Origin: Zea mays
Taxonomy: Eukaryota; Streptophyta; Magnoliopsida; Poales; Poaceae
Reading direction: 5' to 3'
Length of the DNA stretch: 64,000 nt
Assembly: GCF_902167145.1 (NCBI RefSeq)
Contig: NC_050101.1
Coordinates: 130,788,990 to 130,852,989 of the forward strand
Made by a program: the position numbers and the translations under genes. The notes below the pieces were generated by a model. It was given only the letters and a program-made list of their open reading frames with translations. It did not search any database and was not told the origin of the DNA. Shown here piece after piece: positions 54,850 to 64,000 of the stretch; position 1 is the first letter of the stretch; every line of letters begins with the position of its first letter.

Positions 54850-56840
54850 TACCAAGGAAGAATCAGTTACACCACACGCAACAGGGACAAGTGGTACACA
54901 GATAAGTGCTAATACTGCTTGATAAATAGTACTCAAAAGTACCTTACAAAAAGCAAAAGTATTACATCCGCTTTCAAGCGGAGCCCTAGCTCCATCTCTA
55001 CTCTGTAGGAATGGACTACTCTGTACCAGCAGGGTCGCGTTGGAAGCTAGCTCCGGGCAGCCTCACCAGCGGTGGCGACCACCTCTACTCCGAGCGACCG
55101 CCTCTGCACCAACGGCTCGCCAGCGACAGCGGCCACCTTCGCCCTGGTGGCTTGTCGGCAACGGTGGCCATCACAGTGCGCACGAAGAGGTCCTCGCTCC
55201 CGTCCTCCTACGGGGGTGAGGACCAGACCATCCAAGAACGCGGCCGCCACCTCCACAGCGTACGACGTCTTGTACGACCCCCCGGACGGCGTCGGAACAG
55301 TGCGACCAGCAGCGTGGGGGATGCCACGGATGTGGCGGACCTACGCACGGCGCGACCATCGCCCGTGCGGTGGACGGACAACCACGCCCCGATCAGCGGT
55401 GGGAGACAGCGTCGGAGGCGGCACCAAAGCCATCAAAGCCAAAGAGATGGAGCCACAGCACGGCTCGCTTCCCACCCCAAGATACTGGGGGCGCGTGGGA
55501 TGGAGCCGTGGCTCAGCCCACTACCCACCTCCACGAGGCTGGTAATCATCCTTCTCCCCGAATGCTGGAGGAAGAAGCGGGAAAAAGCGTCGCCTTCATG
55601 GACATCTCGCGGAAGTAGGCGACGATGGCCGCCTGAAGAATGAAACAGGACACCACAGGTAGACCCCGGGGCCCAGGCCCCTCCAATAGCTGCACAAAGA
55701 AAGATGGGATCGACGGGACCGACCCGCTAGGAGTTTGGAAACAAAGAACACAAACTCTTCGGCGGAAAGGTCGCCGAAAGGAGAGACCCCAGCACAAGTC
55801 CTCCCAGCAAATACCGGCGCATTCCATCCAAGGAGGCGGTATACCATTTCGAGCACTCACTCAATTTGGGTGTGCTCGGGATGAAGTCACAAGGCCATGG
55901 TAAACTACGACAACGCAAAGTAGAAACCTTGAAGGCAAAGGGGTGCAGAGAGCTCGAAGATGCATGAAAGGGCACCGCGAGTGGGAGAAAAGCAAGACAT
56001 GGCTGCTACTCGAAGGGTGAACCCCCTTTTAAAGGCAGATTTCCCCGCTCGCGCCCCAAAGCGTCACGGGCAAGGTCTCCCCCGATGCGCACCAGGGTTC
56101 CCATCCTATGACATGGGGGCCAGGCCCCACATGTCATACAAACTGGCCCGAAGCGCGAAGAAGGCAAATAATCGCACAGGGAGCGTGCAACCGCCCTGCG
56201 GTTATACGTCCTTCCATCTTCGCCGCAACCAGCGGTTAAGAAGGCAAACCGCCGCACAAGGAGCATGCAACCGGCCTGCGGTTATTCGCCCTTCCATCTT
56301 CACCGCAACCAGCGGTCAAGGAGGCGAACCGCCGCACAAGGAGCGTGTAACCGCCCTGCGGTTATTCGCCCTTCCATCTTCACCGCAACCAGCGGTCAAG
56401 GAGGCGAACCGTCGCACAAGGAGCGTGCAACCGCCCTGTGGTTGTGCGCCCCTCGGCTTCGACCGGTGGTCCAACCTCTGGCATGGGGGCCTAGGCCCAC
56501 ATGACATGCACCCGGCGCGCCGGTTTCTGAGTGCAGAAAAGTCGCACCGCCGCTCGCGCCAATACCGCGCCTCCTCGAGGCCGTCGCAGAAGGCTGAGAA
56601 GATAAATTTTCAAAACCAATGCAGCGACTCGAGGCACCCCGTGCATGGCCCAACGAAGGCATTAAGTGCGGAGGTCACGGGTCAGTCAGCCACGGGGACA
56701 GGCGTGGTAGTCGGCGTGACCATGGGCGGGCCGGCAATAATTGCATCAACAGACGCGCAGGAGCAGCGAGCCAATCGCCAGTCAAACTTTGACCCCACCT
56801 GCAGGCTCGCATCCTCCCCTGAGGCGGGCCCGGGGGCCAC
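54850..56840 (+). other. 3' non-coding region of the 12.3 kb gypsy element
   Basis: GC-rich DNA between the CRM-like insertion and the 3' LTR. ORFs of 210 codons (55011-55643) and 320 codons (55960-56922) are open but match nothing I know. The second runs through a tandem repeat and into the LTR, which argues against a real gene. On the minus strand around 55850-55600, fragments such as EEFVFFVSKLL and IPSFFVQLL faintly recall the antisense ORFs of some plant gypsy elements. A purine/G-rich tract (GAGGCGGGCCCGGGGGCCAC) abuts the 3' LTR. Confidence 0.45.
56174..56460. repeat. 80-bp tandem repeat before the 3' LTR
   Basis: Units start at 56174, 56254, 56334 and 56414, exactly 80 bp apart, each with GCACAAGGAGCGTGCAACCG then GCGGTTATTCGCCCTTCCAT. 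Inverted AACCGC/GCGGTT pairs lie within each unit. Confidence 0.92.
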
Positions 56841-57932
56841 TGTCGGTACCCTAAATCAGGGGTACCCCTTACTACAGTATGAAGTCGCGGTGCCCGTACG
56901 CCGTTCCTTAGCCATACGGTGAACAAGCGCTCGTCCCCACCACATGAGCAGATCAAGGGGCACCATATGGCAAGAAAAGATGATACATTCAGGATGTATC
57001 AGTCGGGCTGGACCTCCGCGAGGGAGCGCCGGACCCCTGTACGCACAACCCGGACCCCCGATTGTGGCCCGGGACTCCCGAGTAAGCGTGTCGGGTCCCT
57101 TGGATGGGGTCCAGATCCCTTCAGTATGGTCCGGGCCGCAACAAGGTCCCAGGACAGGGGAAACCCTGGCATGAGCAAGGGTCCAGTACTGACACGTGTC
57201 TAGGCCTTATACCGTGAGCTTGCGCTCCCCGCTCAGGCGGAGACCCGATGCTACCACGTGGCTTGTTTCCCGTGACATAAGCCAACGGGCGGAGCCTGAC
57301 GTAAGGCCCCTAGGCCACGTGGTCTCTGCATTTATTGCGGAGACAACGCGCCGCCTGTCCACCCTGCTGACAGGCGATGTGCCCCCTCAGCATTTAATGT
57401 GTCCTGTCCACTCCGCTGGCAGGCGGCGCCAGAGCCATCTCGCAGACGACGCACCTGTCCAGTCCATTGTCAAACAGTGCGTCCGTGCCGCGTGGCGCAC
57501 TGTGTTCATCATCCCTTATACGAGAAGCTTCCCCTGCACGCCGAGGCTACGTAGATCTCGGGTGTTAGGGCGCAAAAAGATTGCCCCAGCAGCAAACATT
57601 AGTAGTTCCAAGTACTACACCCGTTGTGTTTCTAGACTCACATGTTGGGGCTCAGCACTCTTGTACATGCCCCCCTTAGCTATAAAAGGGGAGGCATGCA
57701 ACGTTAGGAGGGAGACCGAACTCAGACTCTCAATGCTCAAGCTTCCACATCAATCCAACACACAGTGGAGTAGGGTGTTACGCTCCGGCGGCCCGAACCA
57801 CTCTAAACCCTCACGTGTTCATGTGCTTGATGCTCGCTTAGCAGGACAGGCAAAACGCTTAAGCCCCTTCCTCATTTTAGGATTTAGGGCGGGTGCACTC
57901 CGCCACCCGACCGGAGAATTCCCTCTCCAACA
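56841..57932 (+). repeat. 3' LTR of the 12.3 kb gypsy element
   Basis: 1092-bp copy of 45610-46702, start TGTCGGTACCC, end CTCCAACA, followed by TATAC. Confidence 0.93.
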
Positions 57933-58163
57933 TATACAATCCATATCGAAAAACTACAAAGTTTTTTTGAACGGACTTGAACTATGGTTACCATTGATAA
58001 TATACAACTATCAACAATAACAAGTTGAATATTAAATATGATAGCAAAACTGCAATGACAGACTATTCAAGTCATTTTTTCCATGTCTCGGTCGATCTCG
58101 CATAAGCAGCCTCCAGCTGTCTGCCCGTCTTCGTGAGCATTGACTCAATTTTTTGTCTCTGTA

Positions 58164-58374
58164 AATAATAATAATAATAATAATAGTAATAGTAATAGTA
58201 ATAGTAATAGTAATAGTAATAGTAATAGTAATAGTAATAGTAATAGTAATAGTAATAGTAATAGTAATAGTAATAGTAATAGTAATAGTAATAGTAATAG
58301 TAATAGTAATAGTAATAGTAATAGTAATAGTAATAGTAATAGTAATAGTAATAGTAATAGTAATAGTAATAGTA

Positions 58375-58461
<87 letters not shown>

Positions 58462-58462
58462 T
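58164..58462. repeat. Compound (AAT)n-(AATAGT)n-(AAT)n microsatellite, about 299 bp
   Basis: Pure AAT repeats at both ends (about 58164-58183 and 58380-58462) surround about 200 bp of AATAGT hexamers. Long Asn/Ser, Leu and Ile/Thr ORFs here are artefacts. 57938-58163 and 58463-59611 show no supported gene; 58960-59460 has a GAAG/CTTCG-rich character and may be an old retrotransposon fragment. Confidence 0.97.
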
Positions 58463-59611
58463 GAGCATGGACACTGTGATCCACGGTAGCGGCAGAGTGC
58501 ATATCGTGGATTAGACCACTAACAACACGAGACACGTAGTTAGATGTAGACTCATACTCATAGCTGCTCTTGACCCATAACAACGCAAGCATCAAGATCA
58601 AGGAGACTGTCCTGACCTTAGGCGCAAGCGCGCACACTATACTAGTATATATACACACAAATAAATATATACATTAATATGAATATTAATAAATGCAATT
58701 TATACAAATGTCTATGAAATTTTCTAACGTCTAAATACATATTCATTTGTATATTCTCAATATAAATCGTCTTGGTCTTGTGTTGGGGCCAAAGAGTTCC
58801 TCTATCATAATAAAACTCTCCTATAAGTTGTTCTTGAATTGCTTATATCCTATCTGAAGGGAGTACTTCCTTTATCCTTATTGTCTGTGATTTGCCAAAA
58901 AACTTTAATAAAAAGTGTTATTACATTAAATTAAAACACTCGAAAGCTGTCAGGGCTCAGTTGCATAAAAAACGATAAGTAAGGAACTATAGCGTCTTGT
59001 TATGCATGTCTCATCCATGTACAGAACAGAGGTATTTATAGGTAATCGGGCGAGTAGGTGGTCCCAAGTACCATTATGCCCCAGTTACGTTCTACATTCC
59101 CGGAATATTCCCCGCAACGGGGTTATTACAGTTTGGTAAAGTACATTGACCCAAGCACACCCAAAAGTCTACTCCTCAAAGGAGCTTACAAGTGGGGCCA
59201 GGCCCTAACCTGGCGGAATCGGGCCCTAGGATGTCTGAAGCCTTCGCTCATGTGTTGGACCCTTCGCCTCCTTGGTGGCCACCGAGGGTGACTTCGCTAG
59301 GGCCTTGACTCTTTGTGTTGTGGGGGAGCTGAGTCTTCACCTACTGTTGACGTTGACTCAGCGACAGACAAGCCCCTGGCCAGGGACTTCGCCCTTGGTC
59401 TCGGACGAAGTCTTCGAGTGTTGCTGGCCCTATGTTCAAACGAGGTCTTTGTGTGTTATACTGTGCTTTGTCGAATGAAAATTTATCATTAGTTCATATT
59501 ATTTTCCTAACATGTGTTCCTTTTCCTGCTAATCTTCCCTCGTGATATGATAACATAACATCCAAAGACTTAAGTTCATTAATATAGTCAACGCATAACT
59601 CAATCACCTCT

Positions 59612-59700
59612 TGTCACACTCGGATTTAAGGGCAAACTCGGACGTGAATCAAATGTGTGCTAGGATCAAGTCTCACACATATGATGACTCAGGGTATAGA
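59612..59700 (-). repeat. End of a Del-type LTR, minus orientation
   Basis: Reading 59612 onward, TGTCACACTCGGATTTAAGG and then ATGTGTGCTAGGATC and TCACACATATG match the complement of the old Del-type LTR end at 38084-37990 with the same order and spacing. How far the fragment extends towards the Opie/Ji-type LTR at 60143 is unclear; 59700-60142 holds no recognised gene. Confidence 0.65.
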
Positions 59701-60142
59701 AAGCAACGCCACATCTTTATTATATATTAGGGGTTCTATACAAAATAACTAAATAATTACATCATATGACGACAACAATCCTCTACAACCATAGTTGATT
59801 GGGAGACGATGGCCTAGACCTCTCATGAACTCATCGTGAAAAACATTAATAAGTATTTCTCTGACTAACCTTGAGAATATTCCTAGTGAAGCCCGAAGTG
59901 TGGGTAATAGATTCGTTACCCAAATTTGGACGAAAGGCGGCCAAGAGCTTGCTGGAAACGAAGCTCGAGTTCTTCTTGACGAAGTATGAAAATATCTTTA
60001 CTTCTGCTTTCTTCCTGCTTGTTGTTACTAAGTATTCTTATGATACTATTTTCAGGCTGACGTCGGCAGAGAATGAAGAGCCGAAGATGAAGATGGCATT
60101 GGTGGAGTCTGGAGAGCCAAAGTTGTAGATTTTTAGTGAAGT

Positions 60143-61406
60143 TGAAAGGGAAATGTGCCCTTGGGCCATTTCTATAATGTTTTGGTGATTAAGTGTCCAA
60201 CACATAGTGAGTGAGTTATTATGTGCCAAACTAGCAAAAAGTGCAAATCATGTAACAAGGTACGTTTCTAGACTTAGTACATTGTTTTGGGTACTAACAT
60301 ATTCTGTCTAAGTGCTAGAAACAGGAAAAGAAAGAATTGCAAAAGACTTGGCTGTGTGCAGCCAAAGTCCAGCTTGGCCTGGCACACCGGACTGTCCTAT
60401 GGTGCACCGGATAGTGTCCGGTGCACTAGACTGGTTTCCGGTGAACAGGCCGCTCTCGGGAAATGTTTGGCGGCATACGACTATAATTCACCGGACTGTC
60501 CGGTGGTGCACCAGACTGTCCGGTGAGCCAACGGTCGTCTGCACCAACGGTCGGCCGCGCAATCCGCGGGTGACGCGTGGCAGCTCCAACGGTCGGCAGC
60601 GGGCATCAGACTGTCCGGTGTGCACTGGACAGTGTCCGGTGCGCCAACTGGCCTAGAGCTACAATGGTCGTCTGTGCCAGAAAAGGAAGGAGATCGGCAC
60701 CGGACAGGCTATAGTAGATGTCCGGTGGTGCACCAGACTGTCCGGTGCACCACCCGGCGAAGGCAAGTTTGGCCTTCCTTGATTGGTCTCCAACGGCTCC
60801 TAGCTGCCTTGGGGCTATAAAAGGGACCCCTAGGCGCATGAAGGAGCTACACAAGCATTCACTCAGCATCCTAAAGCATCCAGACTCTGTTCCCGCACAT
60901 TCATTTCATTGTGTTAGAGATTTGAGCTCTATTCGAGTCGAGGACTCCCTGTGTTGTCATTTGAGCTCAAGTCTTCTCTTGTGTGCGTGGGTGGGCTGCG
61001 ATTTGTGTCTTGTGTGCGTTGCTCATCCCAACCTTACTCCGTGCTTTCATTGTGATCTTTGCTGTAAGGGAGAGAGACTCCAATCTTGTGGAGATTCCTC
61101 GCAAACGGGAATAATCATCTAAAGGAAAAACAATGGTATTCAAGTTGATCATCGGATCACTTGAAAGAGGTTGAGTGCAACCTTCGTCCATTGGGACGCC
61201 ACAACATGGAAGTAGGCAAGTGTTACTTGGCCGAACCACGGGATAAAAATCGCGTGTCTTGTGTTGATCTCTCTGTGATTGCTTTGTCCACAAGAACTCA
61301 CTTCTCAACTACTTAGTCGCACTAACACTCCTATAACTAAGTTTTGTGGCTATTTAGTGTTGAATTTTACAGGATCACATATTCACCCCCCCTCTAGGTG
61401 CTCTCA
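60143..61406 (+). repeat. 5' LTR of Opie/Ji-type copy 2
   Basis: TGAAAGGG start, CTCTCA end. Carries CACCGGACTGTCCGGTG-type palindromes, several now imperfect, between 60380 and 60755, and a TATA-like CTATAAAAGG at 60814-60823. Confidence 0.92.
60814..60823 (+). promoter_or_regulatory. TATA-like box in Opie/Ji-type LTR copy 2
   Basis: CTATAAAAGG, just downstream of the palindrome cluster, as in the left copy. Confidence 0.6.
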
Positions 61407-61408
61407 AC

Positions 61409-61420
61409 TGGTATCAGAGC
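61409..61420 (+). other. Primer-binding site of Opie/Ji-type copy 2
   Basis: TGGTATCAGAGC, two bases after the LTR end; initiator-Met type. Confidence 0.9.
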
Positions 61421-61456
61421 CGTTCTCTTCATCTAAGGGACTAATCGCCCGAAGAG

Positions 61457-63834
61457 ATGGATCCTAAGGGAAAGGGGATGGTGGTCAACGACAAGGAGAA
61501 GGAGTCCCTCTTCAACGAGCCAAGGGACGACAAGCCCACTGACTCTGGATCGAGTCACAAGAAGAGGGACAGGAAGAAGAAGAGGCGCATCAAGAAGATC
61601 ATTTACTACGACAGCGATGCCTCCTCTTCTTCACCAAGAGACGACGACGATGATGACTCGTCTAAAAAGAAACCGGTTAATCAAAACTATTCATTTGATT
61701 ATTCTCGTATTCCATTCAATTCTAATGCTCATTTGCTATCAATTCCACTTGGTAAACCTCCACACTTTGATGGAGAAGACTACTCTTTTTGGAGTCATAA
61801 AATGCGTAGTCACTTATTTTCTCTCCATCCTAGTATTTGGGAGATAGTTGAAAATGGAATGCATTTTGATAGTATGAATAACCCTGTGTTTATAATGAGC
61901 AAATTCATAAGAATGCACAAGCTACCACTGTTTTGCTAGCATCTTTGTGCAGGGATGAATACAACAAGGTGAGCGGCTTGGACAACGCCAAGCAAATCTG
62001 GGACACTCTCAAGATATCTCATGAGGGAAACGACGCCACCATGATCACCAAAATGGAGTTGGTGGAAGGCGAGCTGGGAAGATTTGCGATGATTAGGGGA
62101 GAGGAGCCAACGCAAACCTACAACAGGCTCAAGACCCTCGTCAACAAGATTAGAAGCTATGGAAGCACAAGATGGACGGACCACGACGTCGTCCGACTTA
62201 TGCTAAGGTCATTCACGATAATTGACCCCCATCTTGTAAACCTTATTCGTGAAAATCCCAGGTACACTAAAATGACGCCCGAGGAGATACTCGGAAAATT
62301 CGTGAGCGGGCGCATGATAGTAAAGGAAGTGCAATACGTGGATGATGCTCTTAATGGCCCTCTACCCGTCTACGAGCCTCAACCCGTTGCTCTCAAAGCA
62401 ACAAGCACCATGGAGGCGCTACCAAGCAAGGTGACACAAGTTGAGGCTGCCGGGCTAAACGAAGATGAGATGGCCCTCATCATCAAGCGCTTCAAGACCG
62501 CACTAAAAGGACGCAAGGAGTACCCCAACAAAAACAAAGCAAGGGGAAAGCGCTCCTGTTTCAAATGCGGTAAGACTGGTCATTTCATAGCACAATGCCC
62601 CAATAATGATAATGACCAGGAATAAGAAAAGCATGGGAAGAGGGAGAAGAAGAAGGTGTACAAGAAGGCGAAGGGCGAGGCGCACCTTGGCAAAGAATGG
62701 GATTCGGACTGCTCTTCATCCGACTGCGACGATGAAGGACTGGCAGCCTCGGTCTTCAACAAATCTTCGCTCTTCCCCAACGAATGCCACACTTGCCTCA
62801 TGGCCAAGGAGAAGAAGGTAAGTGTTTGAGATTCCCCTCAGTACACTACTTCTAGCGATGATGATTCTTCCGATGATGAAGTAGATTACTCTAGCTTATT
62901 CAAAGGTTTAGATAGAGCTAAGGTAGAAAAGATCAATGAATTAATTGATGCTCTAAATGAAAAGGATAGATTGTTAGAAAAACAAGAGGATATTTTATAT
63001 GAGGAGCATGATAAATTTGTTAGTGTGCAAAAATCTCTTGCTTTAGAAATTAAAAGGAATGAAATGCTATCTTCTGAGTTATCTGCTTGCCATAAAACTG
63101 TATCTAGTTTAAAGAGTTTAAATGATGAATTAACTACTAAGCTAGAAGGAGTTAATAAATCTAGTTCTTGTGAAGAGCATGTTGTTATTTGTGATAGATG
63201 TAAGGATTTTAATATTGATGCTTGTGATGAACACCTTATTTCTATCACCAAATTAAATGATGAGGTGGCAAGTCTTAATGCTCAACTTAAGACTTGCAAA
63301 ATTAATTTTGATCAATTAAAATTTGCTAGGGATGCCTACACCGTTGGTAGACACCCCTCAATTAAGGATGGGCTTGGTTTCCGAAAGGAAGCCAAGAACT
63401 TAACAAGCCAAAGGACTCCCATTCCCAACAAGGAGAAAGGGAAGGCCCCTATGGCTAGTAGTAATCAAAAGAATCATGCTTTCATTTATAATAGGAAATT
63501 TGCTAGTCATTCCAATTATAATAAGGGTTATGATCATGATGCTTTTGATTCACATGCTATGTTTGCCTCTAGCTCTACTTTTGTGCATGGTAGAAGTAGG
63601 CCTAGGAGAAGTAATGTTGTGCCTCATGTGGCTAGAAGAATGTGTAATGAACCTTCTACTATTTACCATGCTTGCAATACTTCTTTTGCGCTTTTATGTA
63701 AGAATGAAAAAGTAGTTGCTAGAAAGTTGGGATCCAAATGCAAGGGAGACAAGACTTGTATTTGGGTTCCAAAGGCTATTGTAACTAACCTTGTAGGACC
63801 CAACAAGAGTTGGGTACCTAAAACCCAAGCTTAA
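61457..63834 (+). pseudogene. Sirevirus Gag, copy 2 (frameshift and stops)
   Basis: Collinear with the intact Gag at 2151-4550. Starts MDPKGKGMVVNDKEKES; conserved core [21 protein letters not shown] 1-base loss near 61893 shifts the frame (restored in the ORF from 61933, [19 protein letters not shown]). The CCHC knuckle CFKCGKTGHFIAQC is intact at about 62560-62600. A TAA at 62623 and a TGA near 62828 stop the protein. The C-terminal coiled-coil part (62971-63834) is readable and ends NKSWVPKTQA. Non-functional as it stands. Confidence 0.9.
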
Positions 63835-63846
63835 ATTGCCTTGCAG

Positions 63847-64000
63847 GTTTATGCATCCGGGGGCTCAAGCTGGATTATCGACAGCGGATGCACAAACCAC
63901 ATGACGAGGGAGAAGAAGATGTTCACCTCCTACACCAAGAATAAGGATTCCCAGGATTCGATCGTCTTTGGGGATGGGAACCAAGGCAAGGTTAAAGGAT
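63847..64000 (+). CDS. Copia Pol start (protease), cut by window edge
   Basis: [20 protein letters not shown]: the aspartic protease active site DSG region, then [11 protein letters not shown]. Open to the window edge. It follows the gag stop by 12 bases. In this copy pol is in the same frame as gag, unlike the left copy. Confidence 0.85.

Larger units (their letters stand above)
45610..57932 (+). mobile_element. Gypsy element with gag but deleted pol, complete, with nested CRM-like copy
   Basis: 12,323 bp including a 5.3 kb nested element. LTRs are 45610-46702 (1093 bp) and 56841-57932 (1092 bp), with TATAC duplications outside. PBS (TGGCGCGCCTGGTAGGGG) lies at 46705, a frameshifted gag at 46763-48311, then only the C-terminal piece of pol, then about 2.5 kb of 3' non-coding sequence split by the CRM-like insertion at 49525. 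The LTRs differ at roughly 55-60 positions by eye (about 5%), so it is much older than the Del-type element. The solo LTR at 11536-12615 is a diverged relative in the opposite orientation. Family name not assigned. Confidence 0.9.
60143..64000 (+). mobile_element. Opie/Ji-type Sirevirus, copy 2 (5' portion, runs off window)
   Basis: Plus-strand element with a 1264-bp 5' LTR (60143-61406), an initiator-Met-type PBS (61409-61420), a damaged gag (61457-63834) and the start of pol (63847 on). Same family group as the left-edge element, in the opposite orientation. The left flank GAAGT (60138-60142) would be the target duplication; its partner is off the window. Confidence 0.9.

Noticed and set aside
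55960..56922. 320-codon plus-strand ORF
   Set aside because: Runs through an 80-bp tandem repeat and 80 bp into the 3' LTR, with low-complexity composition; more likely chance than a gene.
58032..58658. Long Asn/Ser, Leu and Ile/Thr ORFs
   Set aside because: Translations of the AAT/AATAGT microsatellite.

Overview
The window looks like intergenic DNA from a large grass genome, most likely maize (Zea mays) or a close relative. The repeats are maize-like: Opie/Ji-type Sirevirus copia elements, a Huck-type gypsy element, a Del/Tekay-type long-LTR element, CRM-like gypsy elements, and a CACTA transposon with TTTGCCGAGTG subterminal repeats. Family names are recalled from LTR ends, primer-binding sites and protein motifs; no database was searched. 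I see one intact low-copy gene, a UGT708-like glycosyltransferase at 42558-44009. It lies in a repeat-poor island of about 7.5 kb.

Layout. (1) 1-10377: a minus-strand Opie/Ji-type element with intact gag and open pol, cut by the window edge, is inserted into the gag-protease ORF of a minus-strand Huck-type element. (2) 10378-38084: pieces of one old Del-type LTR (10378-11535, 22912-23477, 37345-38084) are split by younger insertions. These are a minus-strand solo LTR (11536-12615), a 10.3 kb plus-strand non-coding Del-type element (12621-22906), and a 13.9 kb CACTA transposon (23478-37344). The CACTA transposase gene is itself split by a CRM-like gypsy element (27959-33106). (3) 38085-45609: the gene island, with the glycosyltransferase, a hAT-type MITE with a perfect 8-bp target duplication, a 106-bp mini-CACTA with TTG duplications, and small foldback repeats. 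(4) 45610-57932: a plus-strand gypsy element with TATAC duplications. It keeps gag but has lost nearly all of pol, and carries a second CRM-like copy (49525-54844) that itself contains a Tourist-like MITE. (5) 57938-64000: a compound AAT/AATAGT microsatellite, a Del-type LTR end, then a second, decayed Opie/Ji-type element running off the edge.

How the parts work together. Only the left Opie/Ji-type copy looks coding-competent over the part visible. The Huck-type ORF is uninterrupted up to where it is cut. The Del-type, CRM-like and 12.3 kb gypsy elements lack reverse transcriptase and integrase and would need enzymes from relatives. Points worth a second look: three CAAGG target copies shared by two adjacent insertions; the same in-frame pol deletion in both CRM-like copies; three dyads conserved in the Del-type LTRs; a large hairpin in the CACTA; transposase stops that fit decay of methylated cytosine; and a histidine at the donor-selecting end of the glycosyltransferase PSPG box. 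LTR divergences below are eye counts and approximate.
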